NCBI RefSeq assembly: GCF_000001735.4
Contig: NC_003071.7
Span: 15,971,443 to 16,035,442, forward strand
DNA: 64,000 bases
Direction: 5' to 3'
Source of the DNA: Arabidopsis thaliana
Lineage: Eukaryota > Streptophyta > Magnoliopsida > Brassicales > Brassicaceae
Shown: piece by piece, positions 10,258 to 21,736 of the stretch
Layout: every line of letters begins with the position of its first letter
How positions within the stretch are numbered: position 1 is the stretch's first letter
The notes under the pieces: model-generated
What the model saw: the letters and a program-made list of their open reading frames with translations, nothing else
The model's database searches: none
What the model was told of the DNA's origin: nothing
Program-made: the position numbers and the translations under genes

Positions 10258-11475
10258 TTAAATGTGAGAGTTTGTGATGTTTCCGCAGACTGTGCAGTGA
10301 GTGGAGACGAGAGTGTGCATTACACTTCCTTCTTCAATCTTAATCTTCCTTGTGACTTTGTTCCACAGATGTATCATGTAACTCCCTTTGTTCATGTCCT
10401 GTACTGTCTTCTCTACCCATTTTGCTTCTCTTGTGGTTGCAGGTTTCTTGAAAAGCTTTTGGATTTTGATCCAGTTTACTGGATAGAAAGCATCGGGAGA
10501 AAAGATTGTGAGATTGTTGTATCCAGGTTTGTTTCCTAATCTCTTGATAACTCTAGAGACTAGGTAAGGGCTGTTGTATCCCCATTTGTTTCCGTCGAAA
10601 GTTGTGGCATACTCTTGCAAGAATTCTCGCATTAGCGGATGGTAGATGTCAAAGACCATCACTGCGTTGTTTAGTCTCGTCCATCTCTTGGTTGCTGGAT
10701 CACTACTCTGTGCTCCAATAGCGTTTCTTAGTCCTGTCATGTCGTTGAGGAAGATGATGTCTGTGTCTAGATAGACTCCTCCGTATTTGTAGAGTACTGC
10801 GAGTCTTGTTAGATCAGAGAGATTCATGAACAAGGGGATAGAACCGGGATCCATGTTGCCACTCTTTAGCCTTTTCAGCCAAGCTTCAGCAGGAGTGTTC
10901 TTGACGAGAAACGGGATATCTATAGTTACAGCAATGAGGTTGAAACCTTGATCAAACAATGGTTTAAGGATAGTGTATCCGTTTGGGGAGTCTAAGGAGT
11001 TGGACAAAATCGCCAAGCAAGCACCAGGATTGGTGGTGAAGAGAGTATCAATAGCTAACATCTCTCTTGGTCCAAAAGAATTTGCAGGAGAAAGCCAAAT
11101 CATAAAGAACTGAGCAGAGCAATTCTTGTTGTACAAGTCCAAAACTCTTGTATGGAAACTCTTGCTCTTGGTAGTCGATTTCAGTATCTCCAGCTCAGGT
11201 AGCTTTCTTCTGAACCAGTCAATTCTCTGGTTCTTGCTAGCTTTACGAGGAGGTAACAACGGATCTAACTCCTTCTCTTTATGCTCCGAGTCCACAACTG
11301 AGTTGATATTACAACTACTACTCATGGGGCCATAGGGTCTGGGAAGAGGCACGTTTGGTTTGAACGGTAGGTTATTGTCATAGAGAGTTGATTTTGGAGA
11401 TTCTATATAGAGGAGATACAATAATAATACAGAAAACGTGAAGTTCGCGAAGATCGATAACTTTCTTGCTCGCAT
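10258..11475 (-). CDS. Alpha-1,4-glycosyltransferase family protein (A4GALT-like)
   Basis: Single-exon type II Golgi glycosyltransferase of 405 aa, which I place as AT2G38150. The N-terminus has a short basic stretch then a membrane anchor at about residues 8-24 (FANFTFSVLLLYLLYI), followed by a luminal stem. The DXD sugar-binding domain spans about residues 120-245 with YKYGGVYLDTDIIF (DTD at about 237-239). The second half matches the Gb3-synthase-type C-terminal domain (WTRLNNAVMVFD, FDGNKWGYNSPYL), ending with Cys-rich STHCTVCGN. Acceptor and donor substrates of plant members are unknown. A second, frameshifted copy lies 1.1 kb upstream on the same strand. The start gives a proper anchor and is preceded by a TATA box 55 bp upstream. 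Confidence 0.9.
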   Translation of the reverse strand: MRARKLSIFANFTFSVLLLYLLYIESPKSTLYDNNLPFKPNVPLPRPYGPMSSSCNINSVVDSEHKEKELDPLLPPRKASKNQRIDWFRRKLPELEILKSTTKSKSFHTRVLDLYNKNCSAQFFMIWLSPANSFGPREMLAIDTLFTTNPGACLAILSNSLDSPNGYTILKPLFDQGFNLIAVTIDIPFLVKNTPAEAWLKRLKSGNMDPGSIPLFMNLSDLTRLAVLYKYGGVYLDTDIIFLNDMTGLRNAIGAQSSDPATKRWTRLNNAVMVFDIYHPLMREFLQEYATTFDGNKWGYNSPYLVSRVIKRLGNKPGYNNLTIFSPDAFYPVNWIKIQKLFKKPATTREAKWVEKTVQDMNKGSYMIHLWNKVTRKIKIEEGSVMHTLVSTHCTVCGNITNSHI

Positions 11476-11527
11476 CTTTAATCCTCTGAGTAAAAAACTC
11501 CTGCTCCTTGTTAATCCTCTTAGGTAG

Positions 11528-11537
11528 TTTATATATA
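11528..11537 (-). promoter_or_regulatory. Probable TATA box of the A4GALT-like gene
   Basis: TATATATAAA on the minus strand, 53 bp upstream of the ATG at 11475. This implies a very short leader of about 20-25 nt. Confidence 0.5.
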
Positions 11538-12619
11538 TACCACTCGAGGTGATCGATCAGTTACTAATCCTAGAGGTAATAAGAGCGTGTATTGCTGCCG
11601 CTCTTGAAAATTAAATCCATAAAACAAAGTTGTTTCGGTTTAGGGCACCTAGATAACCGGAAGGTCCTAATTGAAATTGGAGTTTGAGTTTCGTTAGGTT
11701 GATTTTCTTGCGAGGAACTACGATCTCAACCAATCTTTTGGTGCCACGTTTAAATATCTGTTTGATTTTTTGGAAATACCTTCATGGCCGTGAGACCCTC
11801 TCCCAAGCATGTTTGTATAGTTAGTTCCTCACAGGCAAGTTTTTTAATTGAATGACTTTGCTTGAAACACAAGTCATAATTCATAAATTTTGCATTTTCT
11901 TTATAAAAATTACGATTTCAATATGGGGAAACCATTTTGAGATTCTCAATTTCACCATATTATTTAAAGCTTATACTATAAACACACAAAAACAACTCGA
12001 AAACAGAAGGGAATTCAAAGCCAAAGAGAGAGTACTTACTGAAAAGTAAAAGTGAGATGGTCTAAAGATTTACATTACAATTATTCATTACGATAAAAGG
12101 TCTAACAAAAAGGAACTTCTGAACATTACCATTACGGCAAAAATAAGTTATAAGAAAAGGCAGTGTGGATAAAGCATTAGTTTGTTCCCAACTCCCAAGT
12201 AACGTGCAACACAATTACAATAGAGCTCAAATGAGAAGTCACACTCTCACAGCCAGAATAGGTAGCTCTTGTAAGTGAATATGGCTTAGCCTTCAAGATC
12301 AGATTAGCCAACAAAACATCACACACATGTCCTCTAGGTTAGATAATAAATCGTACTTGTTCTGCAGGAGGACCTATGGATTGTCATTATAAAAAAAAAA
12401 AAAAAAAGAGACGAGGGATTTTGGTTTAGAGTTTTGAGCTTTAAATACGTGAGTCGCAAGACAATTAGGTTTATATATCAAACATCAGGTAGCAGAAATA
12501 ATTGTCTTCCGTATTTGACTGATAAGTGAAAATAGTTTGGACACAATCTTACACAAACCTAGAAAATCAAGATTCGAATTTTAAAAAAACAAAACAAAAC
12601 ATATCTATTTGATTTCCTG
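11538..12619. other. Spacer between the two glycosyltransferase genes
   Basis: About 1.1 kb of AT-rich DNA holding the distal promoter of the downstream gene and the 3' flank of the upstream copy. A 17-bp A tract lies near 12,391-12,407. No gene or repeat boundary is evident. Confidence 0.5.
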
Positions 12620-13872
12620 TTATCTCTGAATTCCTCTGCAAACAACACAGTGGTCTGAAATTATGATGTCTATGACACTGCCCTTACCGATCTTCAGTTT
12701 TCTGGTGATTTTGTTCCATAGATGAAGCCCATAGCTTTCTCTATTCAGCTTCACCAGATCGGTTTTGAGTAACGTTGAGTCATTGCTTCCTCTCGGCGTT
12801 TGAAACAGTCTTGGAATGTCTAACCAATTGAATGGATAGAATGCTACTGGTGGCAGTACTGTGAAATTATCCCCAATCGTTTCTCGTGCTCTTTGTGCTA
12901 CTCTTGTTACCAAGTAAGGACCATTGTGTCCCCATTTGTTCCCATCAAAGGTAGAAGCAAACTCCTCTATGAAACTGTAAACAAGCGGGTGATCTTTCTC
13001 GAAGATCAGAACCGCATTGTTCAACCTTGTCCAGTTCTTTGAATCTCCTTCCACTACTGTTTGTGCTCCTATTGAATTCTTCAACCCTTTAAAGCTTCTT
13101 GTGACGATGAAATCGGTATCTAGATACACACCTCCGTACTTGTAAAGAAACGCTAGCCTCGCGAGGTTTGAAAGATTCTGATGTAACGGTATCCTTCCTG
13201 GATCTCTTTTGCAACTTTTCATTTCTTGAAACCAAGATTTGGCCGGTGTGTTCTCAAGAAGCAATGACATGTCTGGTGTGGCTGCAAAAACTTTGTAACC
13301 GCGATCATTTAGCGGCTTTAGGATGCTATCTCCTTGTAAGGAATCCAAGGATCCTGATACAATCATTAAGCATCCTTGAGGATGAGCTTTAAAGACGCTT
13401 TCTACAGCTAACATTTCTCTTTTCCCAAAATACTCTGCTGGTGAAAACCATGTCATGAAGAATCTAACCTCACATTTGTCGTCGAGAGAGAGTCAATAAC
13501 CATCTGATGAAACTGCTCTGAAAGGTTGGTCGACCTGAAAACCTCGAATTCTGTTAGATGTGAGTGAAGCCAAGCGATCCTGTCTCTGCTTGTAGTGTTC
13601 TTTGGAGGAGCCAATGACTTCCTCTCCATTCTGTTTGTTTGTATTACCTCGGAGGTTGGTGAAGACCAGAAGAAAGTTGATTTTAGGGACATGTTTGAGA
13701 GGATTGTTCCCGCGACAACGAGCAGCATTATGACCGCAAAAATGGCGGTAGAGAATACCGGGGAATTCGTGTGCCTGAATTGCCGGACATCAAGTACTTC
13801 TGAGAGACTCTTCTTGTTACAATTATCCTTCTCCATTGTTTCAAAATGTCTTGAACAGAGAAGGAAAGTCAA
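12620..13872 (-). pseudogene. Alpha-1,4-glycosyltransferase, frameshifted tandem copy
   Basis: Second A4GALT-like gene (by position AT2G38152). The first reading frame (13872-13453) encodes the cytosolic N-terminus, a membrane anchor (VFSTAIFAVIMLLVVAGTIL) and a stem, then runs into TGA. The rest of the enzyme, with YKYGGVYLDTDFIV and NWTRLNNAVLIFE, continues in another frame from about 13480 to 12620 and ends at a normal family C-terminus (SDHCVVCRGIQR). The frames switch at a short GA/TC microsatellite, 13484-13492; one TC dinucleotide too many would explain it. No intron of plausible size fits. Apart from this lesion the sequence is intact, including DTD, so decay is recent or the locus varies between accessions. 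The start could be 13872 or the Met at 13836. Confidence 0.75.
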
Positions 13873-15200
13873 AAACTCACATGGATCGGATCGTCTAAAG
13901 CTAATGCAGATGATAAGAAATGTATATTATAACCCTCCTCAATTATAGTTTCATTATTCTTCTAAACTAATGTGATTTAATCTAAGTAGTTGATCAATTC
14001 TTTAAAAGGAGATCAATGTGATTTGGTGTAAGTAGTTGAATTAACATAAGTGGAAATGTTGAGGTAGAAGTACAGAAGATGATGTCTCCGTTTTTTAGGT
14101 ATTGTTTTGGGATTAGGATATTTTAAGGTTCTTCATGTTTTATTGGCTTTTAAAGAAAACTTGTTAAACAATACAAATATGTACATTTTCTCAATATTGT
14201 TAGGTCAATCTTACGTGGAAGTTTGGACCGTTTGGTTGTCATAATATATATATTGTGGAATATGCTGAAGATGTGCATACCACTAACCTCTTAAGATGTG
14301 AACCATATTTTTGTTTAGCTGTAACTGTGGATGATTTATCAACGTACTAATACTTGATCATACGTACACAAATGTTTTTTTTTGTAAATTCATTTTTTCA
14401 ACATTGTTTAAACCAAAATAAGTCATTAGAAAAAATCAAAAAAAGAAAAAGATTTGATGATTAACAAAACGAAACCAGTGATTCTAATTAAATTTTTCTT
14501 GCCAAACTCTTTAATGATTCTAATTGATTAATTTTACCAAACTCTTTAAAGATTTAGTTGATTTTTTGTCAATTATTTAATGACTAATCGATTTATGTTG
14601 AAAATTCTGCATGAATGCATGATACATGCGGCATTTTCTTTTCTTTGTCGGCAAATGCTTTGTTTTCCTTTGACTACAACGATGAATGATAACATATGGA
14701 TCAAAGCCCATTCTTTGAAAACTCATAAGAAATCTCCATCACTTAGCAAACAATCCTCAAACCCTCCAGTGGAAACAGAGTCTCGAGAGCTTCTTTAGTG
14801 TGGATCAAAGCCCACTCTTTTATTCTCTTTTGATCCACTAGACAAAGGCGACAGCGTTTTGATGCTTTACCTCAAGTGGAGGCTTTTAGAATTGTTTGCT
14901 AAGAAACTAGCAAAACAACCAGAGAAAAACAGTCTAAACCGTGTACGGATGATTTTTGAAGAATATATATCTTTCTCTAAGACTCGGCTAGGTTCAACCT
15001 GTATTTGCCGATGTCTTATAAAAGGTACACATACATATAAGTTTATAACTATTAACCACCAACTGGTTACTAGGATACAGATCTCTAATGAATAAGTTCG
15101 AAATAAGTACTATGTAGCGTCTATATCTGATAATAATGGGCAGGTCACGTAGGTGGTAATTTCCATAGAGTGTGCCACCAAAGCTGAGAATACTTTGGTA
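13873..15200. other. Intergenic spacer
   Basis: Promoter side of the frameshifted glycosyltransferase (a TATA-like TTATAATATA lies near 13,922-13,932 on the minus strand), then AT-rich spacer. A 20-bp phrase GGATCAAAGCCCA(T/C)TCTTT occurs twice, near 14,698 and 14,802. I see no supported gene. Confidence 0.45.
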
Positions 15201-17022
15201 TCACGATGACTCGTTTTTGTCCATCGAGTTTGTCGAAGCACTGACTGTTACCCTCAGGTTCTTCGAAACGCTATGCCTTATGTTCTGCCAAACGAAACGT
15301 ACAATTTTGTGAGCAATTTAAAGCTTGCAAGTTATATAACTAACTAACTAGCTTCAATGGCTAAAGGAATGAGGATGTGTACCATGTGCCTCAAAGCCAT
15401 GTCTAGAGACGACCTAGAAAGAGTTCTCCCGAAGCCCAAGGTCGTGTTATCGTCATGTTTTGGAGGTGGAAGTTTCCTCATGTTCACAACTCTTTCCACC
15501 ATTTGAGTCCCCATCAACACAGGATTCACATCATTACTAATCTTCGATCGTCCCGTTGATCTGTCACCTGAACTGTAGACTCTGCTTCTTGAGGTTGAGA
15601 CAGGTCTAGCACGTGTTTCAGGGATTTTTGGAGTTGTACATTTAGCACTAGAAACTGATTTTCCAACCGAGGATGAACGAGGAAAAGCAGATGCTCGTGT
15701 ATTGGATTTGATTGAAGTGGTTATACTTTCTGAATTTGATTTCTGAGCAGAGTTGGTTAGTCTTGTGGAGGGTAATGTAGCACGTGAAGTTGGTGTGGCT
15801 TGTCTTGACGGTTTAATGCTTGGTTTTACTTCTGCAGCTGTGTTGGCTTGCTTGCTAGAAACAGTTCTTGGGGTTGGCTTGGAAACCTTAACGCTCCGTG
15901 TCAATGGTTCCTGCGGGATGTTTTCAACCTTAAAACAAAAGCATAACATGAACCAGCACCAAGCAATCATTAAAGGTACGCATAAATCTAAACCTGAGGA
16001 ATGCTGAAACTAGCTACTAGTAGTTGTAAAAATGGACCACAATACCACAATGATGTGAACATAGTACTTAAGACTAGGAAGTCTAGGATAGACTGGCAAA
16101 AACCTTAAATAACATGACACATATCAATCTTATATGTTCCCTAAAGAGTCTTTAGTAAAGACAAAAGATGGCTAAGAAGGGGACTAGTTCTCACCCGTTG
16201 TTTTAAAGCAGTGGACTTAGCTTTAGGCTCCTTGAGTTTAACCATTGAGTTCTCTTTTCCTCCTAGTAGTGTGATCTCAGGAGCCGCAAGTAACCTGGAA
16301 TCAAATCATCTCTAGATGAATATATCTCAACAATAAAGAGAGTACTCTATTCGAAGATTCTATCCAATGGCAACCAGATGTGACCAGTCATGCAGACATA
16401 TAAGCCTATTAGAAGCATCACATTGGAAACTCTACTGTGACAGATAACACACAAACATCTCAAAATCCACAAGAAAAAAACAACAACCAAAGAAGTTACC
16501 ACTCATAATCTGACTTGTCGTTCTCAGAGTCCAAGAACTTTTCAACAGAACTCCTACGCAACTTAACACAGCTCGTTTTCAAAAGCTCCAAACTCTTTGT
16601 GCTAGTCTTCTCAACACTGTTTGCTCCTGTCAAAAATTCATCAACTTGATCAAATCAATCATAGCTACAGTCACCACGAGCACACACACACACAACAAAA
16701 CGCCGTGAAATTAAAATGTTGACAAGAAATCAGCAACAAGAGCTGACCAGTCAACTCTAAATTACTCTAAAGTGAATCCAAATGCACGAAACTAGTTCAA
16801 ATAAGCAGAGATTAAGCATAATTACTTAGTCATATTCTTAGATTTAGGTTCCAGGAGCTCAGATTCAGAGAAATCGAAGTCAAAATTTAGAGAAACGAAG
16901 ATCGGATAAAACTCACCAGGTTGTGAAAGAGAAGAAACGCCTTGAAGCTTCTCGCGTCTTCGCATCTCCAGAAATAGAGAGAGTTCTTCATCTCCATCAC
17001 GAACCACCACCACATTCTCCAT
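15201..17022 (-). CDS. Basic Ser/Thr-rich protein of unknown function
   Basis: Corresponds by position to AT2G38160. Five exons in my model: 17022-16917, 16626-16500, 16294-16195, 15928-15383, 15284-15201, joining in phase to 320 aa. The N-terminus (MENVVVVRDGDEELSLFLEMRRREK) is acidic/helical. The middle, about residues 110-235, is highly basic and rich in Ser, Thr, Pro and Arg (TPTSRATLPSTR, SSVGKSVSSAK, RARPVSTSRSRVYSS). A conserved tail has VLMGTQMVERVVNMRKLPPP, a motif shared with At2g40070/At3g09000-type proteins. Such low-complexity basic proteins often bind microtubules, but that is inference. The last intron (15285-15382) could be retained, giving a shorter tail that stops at 15344. 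I prefer splicing because it continues the family-like RHM-NIRHS sequence. Confidence 0.75.
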
Positions 17023-17986
17023 TTCTCAAAACCTCTTCGTTGTAATATCACTTCTAGCTGATCATTTGTTGAAGATCATAGCACCAAGCAAAAAACAGCG
17101 AAACACAAGGTTAACAATGGAGAAACAAAACGAAGAAGAAGAAGAGTGATAATGGCTAAAAAGGAGGAAGAAGAAATTTTACAGAGATTGATTCAGTCGT
17201 ATATTCACGAAACTGCCACTGTTCTGATTTCTCAGGTGTTCTTTAAAATTTTTTCTGGAGGTGGAGCGTTAGGAGAGGGTATAGATGTAAATAAAGTAGG
17301 GCCTAGTGAATGAATCTAAGATCTGAACCGTTGGATATACAACGGCGATTGACTGATTTGACGGTTGATATTTGAATTGGACTGACCAATGAAGCAGCCT
17401 CGTTTTTCGTGTGAATTCAAACTCTTCACTTCATTTATTTGTTTTGCAGATATAAATCTAAATGGCCCAATAGCTTATTCATTGGGCTTTTAACCCACAA
17501 AAGCTCACCAATAAAGGTCTGACCCTTTTTTTTTTCTGACATTCTCAATCCCACCGAAGGTCTGATTTTGACTTGATGAGATATATGATTATTTGAATTT
17601 GGATTTCTATTGGTAGAAACAATGTTCTACCTCGATTATAAAGGAAAATCAAAAATTCCATTTATTTATAGTTTTATAGTATTGACTACTCAGAAAAAAT
17701 GATAAAACCATTAATAAAAAGAGATAGAACATTTGACACAAGACATTCATAGATAGTTCATTGCAAAACCCACCCACAAGAAGAATTTATAAAGTTCTCA
17801 AAACTCATCTTCATCAAGACACCCAACATTTTTGAAAAATGAAATAATACTCACTGAATCTCAGGAATCTCTCTGACAAATCTTTCAATATTTATAAATG
17901 AATCAAGAAAATTGGTTTTTGTTTTCCTTTCTCCATTGTCTCTCGCTTTGGAAATTTTGTTTCAACACATTGGTACTTGTCTTCGT
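17023..17986. other. Spacer between CAX1 3' end and the Ser/Thr-rich gene
   Basis: Contains the promoter and leader of the Ser/Thr-rich gene (right part of which is its 5' flank, leftward transcription) and the CAX1 3' UTR near 17,700-17,986. A GGCCCA/TGGGC pair near 17,466-17,490 resembles housekeeping-promoter motifs. A 52-codon plus-strand ORF at 17152 is probably chance. Confidence 0.45.
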
Positions 17987-20900
17987 TTAAGATGAGAAAA
18001 CTCCTCCTCCTGTTGCAGTGACGACATTGTTCATCGCTTGATGTCCCAAGTGAATGGCATTTTGTTCTGAAAGATAAAATTATCACAATTTGGTGTTAGG
18101 GAATAATTATCATTGTCAATCTAGTAGTAGCATGTAGTATGTAGTAATCTTATTAAATTGGAACCCACCCCAATTAATTTTAAACCTATTTATACCCAAT
18201 TAATTGACGGTTTTTGCAAGAAAACGTGGATTTTGTGAGAATTTTTTTTTTTGTGAAAAAACAATGAACGTGAAGACCAAATGTTTTTAGTGAGAGTTGT
18301 TATCTTCTTCGAGAATTTCAACATTTTTCAACATTTTCTCTTAGTTTCCAGGGATATTTATTTTTCACTAGCCTATGTAGTTTCACAAACTTTTCAATAA
18401 AAGTTACAATCACATAAAACAGAATTTCGCAGTTTAAACGGAAAATGTTATTTTTCGGTTTTGGCGGAAGCAACAGTTATGCAGTTTTTGACAGTAAAAT
18501 TATAATTTTTGTTTGTTTTTGAATTAAAAAAATAAAATATAAGTTTTATTACTATTTTACTTTAGTTATTAAGATATTACTCAAAAATTAGTAAAGAGAC
18601 TCGTCATAAAGAAAAGCATTTATTTATGTTAAAACTTAGTTAATAAATAAATATAATTGGGGGAACCTATTTAACCCGTTTTAACTTTATTTGATGAAGC
18701 ATTTCCATTTGATATATGGGTGTTGTATGCCTCAATTATTGTTTTCCCTAATAATAGCATGCATATACATTTGAAAACTAACTCACTCTGGGGAAGTTTG
18801 TCGACGAAGAAACAGATGGCAATAATGAAATAGCAAAGCAAGAGGACCAGTCCCTTCATGTAGTGAGAACTCCCATCCTAAAGAACCACAAAACATAACA
18901 AAAATATTTAACCCTCAATACTTGGATCATCCATTAATTTGTCTAGTGGATTAATAATTTTGTAAGGTGTCGAAAAATGCTTAACCTGTAATGTGAACGC
19001 TGTGATGATTATGGAAACAGCAAGACAGCCAGTTTCGAGGGGACCAAAATTGAGATCCATATTAATTCCCAAAATCCACGCCACGATGATGGTCAAGGGG
19101 ACAACGAATAAGCCAATCTGAGTCGCAGAGCCTAACGCAACTCCCAAAGATATGTCCTAGAAATTATTTGGATTGATATAAGTTCTTGCATTGTGTCATT
19201 ATATAATAGATCTCGGGATCGATTAAAAGCGATAATTTTAAGGAATAAAATCGAACTTACAAGCTTGTTCTTAAAGGCAAAAATAACGGCTCCAGCATGT
19301 TCAGCTGCATTTCCAACAATAGGAAGCAATATGATGCTTATGAAACTCACTGATAAGTTCCATTTATCCGATGCTTCCTAAACAAAGTTGACGTTATATT
19401 AGCGAGCATGTTTCCAACTCAAAACCAATTGGCGATAAGTGTATTTACTATAATGTTTTAGTTGATCATGTCAGTTTCAATGTGGAATTCAAAAGAGTTA
19501 CCTCAATCGTGGCTACAACATACTCCGATAGCAATGCGATAACGAGTGTCATCCCAACCAACCATGCAAAACCGCTCCAAAAACTAATCACCGCGGTTTC
19601 TTGCTCCACATCGTCATCATACTCATCTTCCTGTACCAAATTTCGTATCAAAGATCCATTAGAATACAATAATATATATCGCTACTATATAACATTCTTC
19701 TGTTATCTTGTGTGTATAGATTTCAGTTACCTGTTCTTGTGCATCGAACAATTGGCGGTGAGTCCACAGTTGGAAAACAAGATATGCAATGTAGCTGATC
19801 AACATAACAATACTGAAGCCTCGCGATATACTCAGTTGCATGTCGGACAAAACAGCAGCCGAAGCCTCTCCGTTTTTCAAGTATCCCACCAACAATGGCA
19901 GCAAGTGACACAAGAAACCCAGTAGAAGTAAGAAGAAGTTCACATCGGCTTGTTTCTGCAACAATGACCACACAAATTGATTTCGTTTAGCATATCCGTT
20001 ATTAAAATTTGGTTCAAACATACCACTTGCTTGTTTATCAAGCTAAACTTTTAAACAAAATCCTGGTTAACACTAGCCGTACAAAACCTATTTCATTCCC
20101 GGTTCAATTATCTTAACTAAAAAAAATATTATTGGTTTTGAAATTAAAGTTGAACCGAAGTTAAAAGGGAAGTCATACCCGGTCGAACCGCTGTTCCCTT
20201 CGGATATTAGCGATTCCTCCACAGAAGAGTGAAGTCCCTAGAACCAATAAAAGGTTCGACAAAATCGAACCTAGCAGCGAATATTTCACCACTGCGACTT
20301 TGTTATTGGTCAAAGCAAGAATCGCGATTATCAATTCAGTCGCGTTTCCACACGTTGCGTTCAATAGACCACCCACTGCGGTTCAAAAACACACAGAAAA
20401 AATAAATGAGTTTCTACTGATAAAATAAGTAAATAACGTTTGTAGATTGGAATAAGAATAGTTGGTAAAGAAAACGTTACATGTAGGACCGGTGTAGAAA
20501 GCTAGTTGCCTGCACGAGAATCACGAGAGAATGTGAATAATAAAGTTACCACACGAAAAAAAAACTTTTTATGGCGTCACTTGATAAGATGATTCTAGAT
20601 AATCTCAATGTACTTGATTAGATGATAGAGTTTGTACTATGCTGTCACGTTGACATATGAGTGTCAAATAATTGTGTGTGGTTGTAATAAAAAACCAATC
20701 ATGCATTGCCGAATCCCCAAAGAATATTGGTCCATGTCCATTTATTTCAAAAAGCATAAATTATGGTGGAATTGGACCTAACTAACGTGATCTTCATGAT
20801 TATAACCCCTAAGATTTAAAGCAAGTAGTGGGAAAAACTGCAAACTTAGTGGAAAGTATTATGGAGCAACGATAAGTATTACAATGAGTGGTTGGTAACT

Positions 20901-21736
20901 AGATTTATTTGAAAGAGAGAAAAAAGTATTGATATAACGTGATCTTTTTAACTACAGATGGATAGATACGATTCATTTTATCGACAGTTGGCTAAATTTT
21001 GTCACGATCGATAAGAAAATGTCGTAATGTGAAGAATTCAAATTATAGAAATATGTAAATGGATAAAATAAGAGATGATGGTCGGATACTTACTCTGTCA
21101 AAAAGCTGACTCGCTCAGCCAAAGGTGTCAGTCCTAGCAAGCTAAGTCCAAATATCCAAGGCTGTAATAAAAATCACGATTTAGTACCATATATTATGTA
21201 CATGTATATACGTTACAAGATACACCAAAGTTTAATTTTAAAACATCAATGACTACAAATCTAATTTAATAGTAACCGGTAATTAGTAATTTGGATTAGA
21301 TGTAATTTGGATTAGATGTAATGAAATATCTTAAATACTAATGACAAATTGATAAAAATCTGTAGGCGTTTCGTATTCTAACTCTTTTTGCGAATATTTT
21401 GAATGATGTTCTCAATGTATTATCAATGAAACAGCGGAAAAATATGTGTACCTGACTGACGCCACAATAGGTGCAAATAATGGCGGCAGGAATGGCCGGA
21501 AAAAGAATGGCAAGCTTTGTTCCGAGAATGACTTCTTGGAGATTAGAGAGAAAATCTTTAAGACCTTTGTATGGAACCTTCTGAATCACTCGGAGGTCTG
21601 ATTTTTTCCTCAAAGAAGAAGAAGACATGTTGTGAGCGGTTCTTCCAAGTCTTAGTTCTCTGCTCGATCCTTTCGCCGTTATGCTTGGGTTTCCGTTCTC
21701 AGCTACTGACCACGGCTCTGTCACGATTCCCGCCAT
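17987..21736 (-). CDS. CAX1: CAX1 vacuolar Ca2+/H+ exchanger
   Basis: Tonoplast antiporter that loads Ca2+ into the vacuole in exchange for protons. Ten exons, reading leftward: 21736-21452, 21161-21094, 20509-20481, 20375-20179, 19955-19731, 19630-19502, 19377-19261, 19156-18986, 18877-18787, 18066-17987. They join in phase to 463 aa, the known CAX1 length. The first exon holds the N-terminal regulatory region ([15 protein letters not shown]...) that autoinhibits the transporter in the literature. The two alpha-repeats carry CGNATELI (about residue 140) and GNAAEHAG (about 333). Between them lies the acidic loop [11 protein letters not shown] (about 269-279). The C-terminus ends [12 protein letters not shown]. 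Exon 3 is only 29 nt. The last intron is long (720 bp), and reading through it would replace the true C-terminus with an unrelated one. Confidence 0.97.

Noticed and set aside
14580-15095. Plus-strand ORFs of 72 and 78 codons
   Set aside because: No conserved motif, no plausible promoter or partner exon, and composition like the surrounding AT-rich spacer.
17152-17322. Small plus-strand ORF of about 52 codons beginning MAKKEEEEILQRLIQ
   Set aside because: Lies in the 5' flank of the oppositely transcribed Ser/Thr-rich gene. It has no domain, and its purine bias explains the Lys/Glu-rich start. I consider it chance.
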